Below are positions 58,104 to 64,000 of a stretch of DNA of 64,000 bases, piece after piece (positions within the stretch are counted from its first letter, which is position 1; each line of letters opens with the position of its first letter). Source of the DNA: Lachnospiraceae bacterium (lineage in GTDB: Bacteria; Bacillota; Clostridia; Lachnospirales; Lachnospiraceae). The stretch lies in NCBI GenBank assembly GCA_902363835.1, contig CABJBM010000009.1:124001-188000 (forward strand). Reading direction: 5' to 3'. The notes under the pieces are model-generated. The model saw nothing but the letters and a program-made list of their open reading frames with translations, searched no databases and was not told the origin of the DNA. Made by a program: the position numbers and the translations under genes.

Positions 58104-60979
58104 TGGCCCGCATCGTTATAAAAAACGGTTACCTCAAGGGAGGCAGCGAAAAAACTGCCGCCCATCTGAATAACCTCGTCAAGTATATTGCCACCCGTGA
58201 TGGTGTGGATAAAATAAAGAATGGCCGTGAGCTTTGGCACGCTACGAAAAAACAGCAGGCTCTCGTCAAGGAAATCCTCCGGGAGTTTCCCGACACCAAG
58301 GAGCTGTTCGAGTATGAGGATTACCTCGCATACCCAAACCGGGAAAACGCCTCGGAGTTTATCACCATCGCATTGGAACAGCATCTGGATAAAATCGGTG
58401 ACCGGGAAAAATATCTGGACTACATTGCCAATCGTCCCCGCGTCGAAAAATTTGACAGCCACGGTTTGTTCACGAGCGGCGATGATCCACTGGTCTTAAA
58501 TCAAGTTGCGGATGAGCTGTCCGCATATACCGGAAATGTGTGGATGCCGATTATTTCTCTCCGGCGTGAGGATGCCTCCCGGCTGGGGTATGACAATGCG
58601 CTTGCATGGAAGGCCCTGCTTTCCTCCAAGGCATTGGAGATTGCGGAGAATCTGAAAATCCATCCGGATCATCTGAAATGGTACGCTGCCTTTCATAATG
58701 AAAGCCACCATCCCCATGTCCACATGCTCTGCTACAGCACCGACCCCAAAGAAGGATACCTCACCAAGCAGGGCATCAAGAAGATGAAGTCCTCACTGGC
58801 AAATGATATTTTTCGGCAGGAGCTCATTCCGCTCTACGGGGAAAAGTCCCAGCGGCGGGATGACCTGAAGGAACGAGCTGCCGAGTCCATGCGGGGGTTA
58901 ATCCGTCAGATGAAAGGCGGCGTTTTACAGAGTGACCGCATAGAGCAACTCATCACACACCTTGCCGAGCGTCTGCAAACGGTTGGCGGCAAAAAACAGT
59001 ATGGATACCTCAAGGCGGAGCTGAAAAATATCGTGGACGAAATCGTGGATGAGCTGGCGCAGGATAGTCGTGTCGCGGAAGCCTATCGCCTGTGGTGGGA
59101 AACCAGGGGCAGGATCGAATCCATCTATACCGAAACGCCATCCGAGCCACCGCCTCTTTCCCGCTGTGATGATTTCAAGTCCATCCGTAACATGGTCATT
59201 CAGGAAACCTTGCTCCTTGGGACCATGACCTTCGAGGAACCGGCATCGGTGGAAACCGCTCTTCCGGAGCCGGAGAATGATCTGGAGATACCCTCCGCCG
59301 ACACGGAGGATGAAGAAGATCAGGAGTCGGCAGATGATGAGGGGCGGTCCACAAGGGAAAAAAACTCTGACGGCAAGGAATCCTCTGACTCATGGTGGAC
59401 GGAGGACTACACGCTGGCAAAGAAATACCTGTACGGCGATGAGGATGCCAGAATCCCGCAGGACTTTGAAAAAGCCCGTGAAATCTTCCTCGCGGAAGCG
59501 GGGGCGGATAATCCGCTTGCTCTATATGACCTTGGCCGAATGGCTGCCGATGGCCTTGGCTGCGAAGCGGATGCCGGAGAAGCGTACCAATGGTATGAAA
59601 AAGCCCTCGCCGTTTTCCATGCCGCCGAGGAAGAAAAGCCGTGGAAGTATACTGAGTACCGAATCGGCAAAATGGTTGCCGTTGGGCTTGGCACGGAGCA
59701 GGACTATCTGCAGGCGGCCGATTGGCTCACCCTCTCCGCGAATGCAAAGTATAAGTATGCTCAGTATTCCCTTGGCGGTTTGTATTACCACGGTAAGGGC
59801 GTGGAACAGGATCGTGAAACTGCCTTTGCCCTCTATACCCGCTCGGCGGATCAGAGCTTTCCCTATGCCAGTTTTGAGCTGGGTAAAATGCTGCGGGATG
59901 GAATAGGCTGTAAAAAAAATCAGCAGGACGCTGACCGCCGCTTTCAAGAAGCCTTTCTCGGCTTTGTTTCTCTGGAGGAAAAGGGCCATGATGATAAGCT
60001 CCAGTACCGTCTTGGCTGGATGCTTCTGAACGGCGTTGGTACTAACAAGAATGAAGCCAGGGCAAAGGAATACTTTGAAAAGGCGGCATCTGTGGGAAAC
60101 CCCTTTGCCTGCTACCAGCTTGCCAAGCTCATCCTCTCCGATGAAAATGCACCGCAGCAAGAGGTAGAAAAGGCCCTTGGCTATCTCAGAAAAGCGGTGG
60201 AGGCAGAGAATCCCTATGCCGCATATTTTCTTGGAAAGCTCTATGAAAAGGGGCAGCACGTTGCGCAGAATACCGCCGAGGCGATACGACTCTATACCCT
60301 GTCGGCAGAACAAGACAATGACTTCGCCGCATACCGGCTCGGCAAGCTGTATCTTGGCGGTACGGGCGTACTGAAGGATGTGGAGTCCGCCGTTCGCTGG
60401 CTTACCTTTGCCGCCGACAAAAAAAATCAGTTTGCGGAATACGCCCTCGGCATCCTCTACTTCAAGGGGGAGGATGTTCCCAAGGATATCCCGAAAGCCA
60501 TGGCGTACCTGAAACAGTCTGCCGGTCAGGGAAACCAGTTTGCACAGTACCGGCTTGGCAAGATTTACCTCATGGGTGAGGATGTGCCAAAAGACATACA
60601 GGCAGCCCTGCAATTTCTGACTGCCGCCGCTGAACAGGGAAATCAATATGCGCAGTACACCCTCGGCAAGCTGTATCTGATGGGCAAGGACGTTCCAAGG
60701 GACAAGGATGCCGCTGTCCGCTGGTTTACCCTCTCGGCAGCGCAGGGCAACATCTACGCTCAGTTTTTCCTCGACCATATGGACAGCTTCAAAGACCCCT
60801 CCGTCCTGCTGGCGGGGACACGGCTCCTGCATCACATGAGCCGTATTTTTTCTGACAATACGCCGCCGCTGAAGCCACCCGGTCCTCACATTGACCGAAA
60901 ACGGCGTCTCAAGCTGAACGAGAAAAAGCGTGCGGCCGGTCATGCCCAGGGGGATCACGAACAGACTATGTCGCTATAA
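58103..60979 (+). CDS. MobP-type relaxase with C-terminal Sel1 repeats (MobP3-like)
   Basis: Nicks oriT and leads the DNA strand to the recipient. The 958-residue protein has an N-terminal relaxase domain (about 1-330) with the metal-binding HNESHHPHVHML (198-209) and an early Tyr-rich segment (LFEYEDYLAYPNRENA) for the nucleophile. After an acidic linker (380-440) come about eleven Sel1-type repeats (about 465-905; AxYxLGKLYLxGxxVxKDxxxAxxWLxxAAxQGN). Sel1 repeats bind proteins, perhaps VirD4 or a recipient factor. Length is far above simple Mob proteins owing to these repeats. Related to the MobP3 group by memory, not search. Confidence 0.88.
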   Translation: MARIVIKNGYLKGGSEKTAAHLNNLVKYIATRDGVDKIKNGRELWHATKKQQALVKEILREFPDTKELFEYEDYLAYPNRENASEFITIALEQHLDKIGDREKYLDYIANRPRVEKFDSHGLFTSGDDPLVLNQVADELSAYTGNVWMPIISLRREDASRLGYDNALAWKALLSSKALEIAENLKIHPDHLKWYAAFHNESHHPHVHMLCYSTDPKEGYLTKQGIKKMKSSLANDIFRQELIPLYGEKSQRRDDLKERAAESMRGLIRQMKGGVLQSDRIEQLITHLAERLQTVGGKKQYGYLKAELKNIVDEIVDELAQDSRVAEAYRLWWETRGRIESIYTETPSEPPPLSRCDDFKSIRNMVIQETLLLGTMTFEEPASVETALPEPENDLEIPSADTEDEEDQESADDEGRSTREKNSDGKESSDSWWTEDYTLAKKYLYGDEDARIPQDFEKAREIFLAEAGADNPLALYDLGRMAADGLGCEADAGEAYQWYEKALAVFHAAEEEKPWKYTEYRIGKMVAVGLGTEQDYLQAADWLTLSANAKYKYAQYSLGGLYYHGKGVEQDRETAFALYTRSADQSFPYASFELGKMLRDGIGCKKNQQDADRRFQEAFLGFVSLEEKGHDDKLQYRLGWMLLNGVGTNKNEARAKEYFEKAASVGNPFACYQLAKLILSDENAPQQEVEKALGYLRKAVEAENPYAAYFLGKLYEKGQHVAQNTAEAIRLYTLSAEQDNDFAAYRLGKLYLGGTGVLKDVESAVRWLTFAADKKNQFAEYALGILYFKGEDVPKDIPKAMAYLKQSAGQGNQFAQYRLGKIYLMGEDVPKDIQAALQFLTAAAEQGNQYAQYTLGKLYLMGKDVPRDKDAAVRWFTLSAAQGNIYAQFFLDHMDSFKDPSVLLAGTRLLHHMSRIFSDNTPPLKPPGPHIDRKRRLKLNEKKRAAGHAQGDHEQTMSL
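59515..60770 (+). repeat. Sel1-repeat coding array in the relaxase gene
   Basis: Units of about 108 bases (36 residues) keep the pattern Y-A-x-Y-x-L-G-K-L-Y-x-x-G-x-x-V-x-x-D. The last four (from 60300) are closest to one another, for example QFAQYRLGKIYLMGEDVPKD against QYAQYTLGKLYLMGKDVPRD, which indicates recent duplication. Confidence 0.75.
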
Positions 60980-60995
60980 CGATTGGAGGATAACT

Positions 60996-61154
60996 GTGAA
61001 GAAACAGAAAAATAAAATCAAGCAGCAGCCCATCAAGGGGAAATTGCTCCAGAACCATTGCCGTCCTGTAAAAAGGGCGGCTTTTTTCATAGAATCGGCA
61101 ATCGCCACAGGTAGGAGGTGCATCTATGGGTGTCTATGTGCATTTTACAGATGA
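60996..61154 (+). CDS. Possible small basic protein (52 residues)
   Basis: GTG at 60996 follows GGAGG by eight bases and opens KKQKNKIKQQPIKGKLLQNH, a very basic start. The frame crosses a terminator hairpin (61060-61087) and overlaps the next gene by 29 bases, which makes the C-terminal half doubtful. Could instead be a leader peptide for the terminator. Low confidence. Confidence 0.3.
   Translation: MKKQKNKIKQQPIKGKLLQNHCRPVKRAAFFIESAIATGRRCIYGCLCAFYR
61060..61087 (+). terminator. Terminator or attenuator before the Toprim gene
   Basis: GCCGTCCT / AGGGCGGC stem (one G-T pair) with six T. It lies between the relaxase and the Toprim gene and is overlapped by a short open frame, so a translation-coupled attenuation is possible. 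Confidence 0.65.
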
Positions 61155-62544
61155 GCAGAAGTACCGTGCCAACAATGTGGATCTTGTGGACTTCCTCCAG
61201 CGTCGCGGTGAGAAGCTGATTCCCAGCGGCCGGGATAAAAGGTTGGCGTCCGACCGCAGCATCACCGTCCGGGGAAACGAGTGGTACGATCATTCCGCGG
61301 AGAGCGGCGGGTATTCCATTGACTTCGTGCGAAACTTTTACGGTCTCACTTTTCCCGAAGCCGTGACCATGCTGCTGGGTGGTGAGCAGGGGGAGGTCTA
61401 TCGGCCCACCTCACAAAAGAAGCAGGAGCCGAAAAAGCCCTTCGCTCTTCCGGCTCCCCACAGCGATATGCGCCGTGTCTATGCCTACCTTACAAAAACC
61501 CGGCTCATCGACCGTGAAGTGGTCAGTTACTTTGCCAGATTAAAGCTCCTGTACGAGAGCTGCGAAAAGTCCAAGGACGGCACGAAGGAATACCATAACG
61601 CCGTATTTGTAGGATTCGATGAAAACGGTGTGCCGCGCCATGCCCACAAGCGGGGACTGTATACCGATGGACCCGGCTTCAAAGGCAACGTGGATAGCTG
61701 CGATCCAAACTACAGTTTCCACCATATCGGCACAAGCAACCGCCTCTATGTATTCGAGGCGCCCATCGACCTGCTGTCTTATATTACCTTGCATCCCCAG
61801 GACTGGAAGAAGCACAGCTATGTGGCTCTCTGCGGTGTATCAGAATACGCCATGATGAAGATGCTGGAGCTGTATCCAAACCTAACCCATGTGGTTCTGT
61901 GTCTGGACCATGATGAGGCTGGAATCGAAGCGTCGGAGAAATACCAGGACCTGCTGTTGGCAAAAGAGATTTCATGTGAGCGGGAGCTTTCCATGCACAA
62001 GGACTGGAATGAGGATATCAAGGCCAAACACGGATTGACGGCCATTCCCGCTGAGGAACATCCCCAGCATATTCTTCGGGATGATATCTGCCGGCAGCTT
62101 ATGGAATCGGGATTGCCTGCGAAATCCGGCTGCTCTGCGGATACCCTGTCCGCCCTGCTCATAAAAACCCGTTCCCATCTGCATTGGGGACGCTTTTCCG
62201 AGGCGGATGATTGTCTTCGGGAGATGTGCCTCCACTCTATGGCTGGTGCCGTGAGGGAGTACCGGCAGATGGATCACAGCCGGGATCTCTCCGCTGTGCA
62301 GGCAAGTCTCCACAATGGGTTCAGAACCTATGAAAACCGCGGGCATCTGAAAACCCGGCTGGATTTACTGGAGTCCGACATCATGTCTCTGCGGAGCTAT
62401 GAGCGTGTGGTGTCTGCCGTCGAAAAGGAAAAACTGGCAGAGTGCTATGAACACATTGCCGCCCACGGTCTCAAGGGAACCATCCTGCTGGAGAAACACC
62501 GGCAAAAGATGGAGCAGAATCAGGAAATGAAGCTGTCCATGTAA
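61126..62544 (+). CDS. DUF3991/Toprim primase-like protein
   Basis: A 472-residue protein. The N-terminus has a DnaG-type zinc-finger-like segment without the cysteines (VDLVDFLQRRGEKLIPSGRDKR...YDHSAESGGYSIDFVRNFYGLTFPEAV), a DUF3991 part (RLIDREVVSYFARLKLLYES...AVFVGFDENGVPRHAHKRGL) and a Toprim domain with LYVFEAPIDLLSYITL (Glu) and HVVLCLDHDEAGIEAS (DxD). Such proteins may prime or process the transferred strand. ATG at 61126 has TAGGAGGTG eight bases upstream. Confidence 0.82.
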   Translation: MGVYVHFTDEQKYRANNVDLVDFLQRRGEKLIPSGRDKRLASDRSITVRGNEWYDHSAESGGYSIDFVRNFYGLTFPEAVTMLLGGEQGEVYRPTSQKKQEPKKPFALPAPHSDMRRVYAYLTKTRLIDREVVSYFARLKLLYESCEKSKDGTKEYHNAVFVGFDENGVPRHAHKRGLYTDGPGFKGNVDSCDPNYSFHHIGTSNRLYVFEAPIDLLSYITLHPQDWKKHSYVALCGVSEYAMMKMLELYPNLTHVVLCLDHDEAGIEASEKYQDLLLAKEISCERELSMHKDWNEDIKAKHGLTAIPAEEHPQHILRDDICRQLMESGLPAKSGCSADTLSALLIKTRSHLHWGRFSEADDCLREMCLHSMAGAVREYRQMDHSRDLSAVQASLHNGFRTYENRGHLKTRLDLLESDIMSLRSYERVVSAVEKEKLAECYEHIAAHGLKGTILLEKHRQKMEQNQEMKLSM

Positions 62545-62610
62545 AGCCCGGCAATAGCACCACCTCCGCTTCTGACATTTCAAGTCGTCAGAAGAATAAG
62601 GAGGATCTCT

Positions 62611-64000
62611 ATGCAATCTCAAGTTTACATCCTGATTGGCGCCGCAGCCATAATGTTCGCTGTCATCGGTGGCTTGTCTCTGCTGGCGCATTATTATACT
62701 TTAAACGGCATCAAATCCCGCACGGTAGGCGACGGGCAGCACGGCACGGCACGGTTCGCATCAAAGCAGGAAATCAAAAATACCTATAAACACATTCCAT
62801 TTCAACCGGAGCTTTGGAGGCGGGGCGAAAGCCTCCCCACTGAGCAGGGAGTTATACTCGGAAGCAAGGGCGAGAAAAATGCTGTCACCGCATTGGTGGA
62901 TACCGACGATGTTCACATTTTGATGATCGGCGCATCCGGCGTAGGAAAAACAGCGTTCTTTTTATACCCAAATATGGAATACGCCTGCGCCAGTGGGATG
63001 AGTTTTCTGGCATTGGACACCAAGGGTGACCTCGCCCGAAACTATGGAAGCATTGCTCAAAATTACTATGGTTACAATGTGTCAGTCATAGACCTGCGAA
63101 ACCCAAGCCGCTCAAATGGAAATAATCTGCTCACCCTTATCAACCGTTATATGGATATCTGCCGCAGGGAACCCAATAATCTGGCCGCCAGAGCCAAGGC
63201 GGAAAAGTACGCCAAAATCTTGGCTAAAACCATTGTCAATCCAGAAGGGGATGCGTCCAGCTATGGACAAAATGCTTTCTTTTACGATGCAGCCGAGGGG
63301 TTGTTGACATCGGTCGTCCTTTTGCTGGCTGAGTATTTACCGCCCACAGATGAAAACCCCCAGGAGCAGCGGCACATCATTTCTGTATTCAAGCTGGTAC
63401 AAGATTTACTGGAACCCTCCAAAGTAAAGGGGAAAAGCCAATTTCAACTTTTAATGAATAAGCTTCCCGGAGATCACAAAGCCCGCTGGTTTGCCGGTGC
63501 CGCTCTGAACAGTGCAGAGCAGGCGATGGCCTCCGTTATGTCCACGGTGCTGTCGCGCCTGAATGCTTTTTTAGATTCCGAGCTGGAGCAGGTGCTGTGC
63601 TTTGACAGCACCATTGATGCAGAAACCTTTGCAAACGAGAAGTCAGCCATTTTTTTAATTCTCCCGGAGGAAGATCAGACCAAGAACTTCATGGCCGGAC
63701 TCATGATCCAAAACCTGTCCCGTGAACTGTTTTCCGTAGCCGATGAGAACGGCGGCAAGCTAAAAAACCGTGTGGTTCTTTTTTGCGATGAGTTGGGAAC
63801 CATGCCGCCGTTTGATATCCTACCCTTGTTTTCGGCGGGGCGCTCTCGCCGGTTAACTTTGGTGCCGATCATCCAGAGTCTTGCACAGCTCGAAAAGAAT
63901 TATGGCAGAGAAGGCAGTGAAATCGTGCAGGACAACTGCCAGGACACCATCTTCGGTGGCTTTGCCCCTAACAGCCAAACAGCCGAGGTATTGAGCAAGG
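62611..64000 (+). CDS. VirD4/TraG-type coupling protein (runs off right edge)
   Basis: Docks the relaxase-DNA complex onto the channel. The 463 visible residues begin with one membrane helix (VYILIGAAAIMFAVIGGLSLL) and a short spacer, then VGDGQHGTARFASKQEI, Walker A IGASGVGKTAFFLYP (about 105-119), LDTKGDLARNYGSIAQ, and Walker B VVLFCDELGTMPPF (about 387-400), followed by GRSRRLTLVPIIQSLAQLEKNYG. All are typical of TraG/VirD4 ATPases of Gram-positive ICEs. ATG at 62611 has AAGGAGG eight bases upstream. Confidence 0.95.
   Translation, partial: MQSQVYILIGAAAIMFAVIGGLSLLAHYYTLNGIKSRTVGDGQHGTARFASKQEIKNTYKHIPFQPELWRRGESLPTEQGVILGSKGEKNAVTALVDTDDVHILMIGASGVGKTAFFLYPNMEYACASGMSFLALDTKGDLARNYGSIAQNYYGYNVSVIDLRNPSRSNGNNLLTLINRYMDICRREPNNLAARAKAEKYAKILAKTIVNPEGDASSYGQNAFFYDAAEGLLTSVVLLLAEYLPPTDENPQEQRHIISVFKLVQDLLEPSKVKGKSQFQLLMNKLPGDHKARWFAGAALNSAEQAMASVMSTVLSRLNAFLDSELEQVLCFDSTIDAETFANEKSAIFLILPEEDQTKNFMAGLMIQNLSRELFSVADENGGKLKNRVVLFCDELGTMPPFDILPLFSAGRSRRLTLVPIIQSLAQLEKNYGREGSEIVQDNCQDTIFGGFAPNSQTAEVLSK

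Larger units (their letters stand above)
19327..64000 (+). mobile_element. Integrative and conjugative element, left end and about 44.7 kb (right end outside)
   Basis: Base composition rises sharply after the tRNA, and from here almost all genes are on the plus strand and belong to conjugation: VirB2-, VirB3-, VirB4-, VirB6- and VirD4-like proteins, a MobP-type relaxase with an RHH partner, a NlpC/P60-M23 hydrolase, orphan DNA methyltransferases, an ArdA-like protein and an AbiE cassette. A complete Tad pilus locus is embedded. No integrase, excisionase or replication gene lies in the window; these should be at the right end. The exact left att is inferred to be in the tRNA 3' half. Confidence 0.9.

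Noticed and set aside
59522..60958. A 478-codon minus-strand frame opposite the Sel1 repeats of the relaxase.
   Set aside because: Shadow of the periodic repeat; no ribosome site or recognisable product.

Overview
The window is a piece of a Firmicute chromosome, most likely class Clostridia, family Lachnospiraceae (a Lacrimispora- or Enterocloster-like anaerobe is a guess). The grounds are the gene style (AGGAGG ribosome binding sites, consensus sigma-A promoters), the C5-pathway tetrapyrrole genes, a polar amino-acid ABC transporter, and a tRNA without an encoded CCA. No host marker allows a species call.

Positions 1-19326 are ordinary chromosome, mostly on the minus strand: a chemotaxis receptor (cut by the window edge), ftsH, a flavodoxin, a siroheme/corrinoid precursor operon (hemA, precorrin-2 dehydrogenase, hemC, cobA-hemD fusion, a SAM methyltransferase, hemL), an Ldh_2-type dehydrogenase with a leader RNA/terminator, a GNAT acetyltransferase, an amino-acid ABC transporter, a YwaF-like membrane protein, a C_GCAxxG_C_C protein, a membrane-anchored amidase, a second flavodoxin with a decayed MerR regulator beside it, an HPr-like protein, and a tRNA-Ser(CGA).

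From the 3' end of that tRNA to the right edge (about 44.7 kb) lies one integrative and conjugative element (ICE), G+C-richer and almost all on the plus strand. No integrase is visible; it is expected at the unseen right end. Order: an early block (MmcB-like nuclease fold, ArdA-like antirestriction protein, HTH protein plus D12 adenine methyltransferase, AbrB-like and YodL-like proteins); a Tad/Flp pilus block (two near-identical pilin-like proteins flanking a 1317-residue S-layer-homology protein, prepilin peptidase, CpaB, CpaE-like ATPase, CpaF, TadB, TadC, two TadE-like pseudopilins, secreted proteins); a VirB2-like protein; a low-GC minus-strand cargo island (HEAT-like protein, ABM monooxygenase-like protein, SEC-C methionine aminopeptidase, AraC regulator) with repeated intergenic modules; an AbiE toxin-antitoxin cassette; the conjugation core (VirB6-like, C5 DNA methyltransferase, VirB3-like, VirB4 accessory and VirB4 ATPase, amidoligase plus gamma-glutamylcyclotransferase, NlpC/P60-M23 cell-wall hydrolase); a gene-free oriT-like stretch, an RHH accessory protein and a MobP-type relaxase with Sel1 repeats; a DUF3991/Toprim protein; and the VirD4 coupling protein, cut by the window end.

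The genes fit together as a self-transmissible element: relaxase and RHH protein would process oriT, VirD4 and VirB4 would power transfer through a VirB3/VirB6 channel opened by the hydrolase, the two DNA methyltransferases and ArdA-like protein would protect incoming DNA, and AbiE would stabilise the element and may block phage. The Tad pilus and S-layer-anchored protein are plausibly a cell-contact module carried by the ICE. The parts that look least described are that Tad/SLH module, the amidoligase-cyclotransferase pair inside the transfer operon, and the duplicated intergenic modules of the cargo island.
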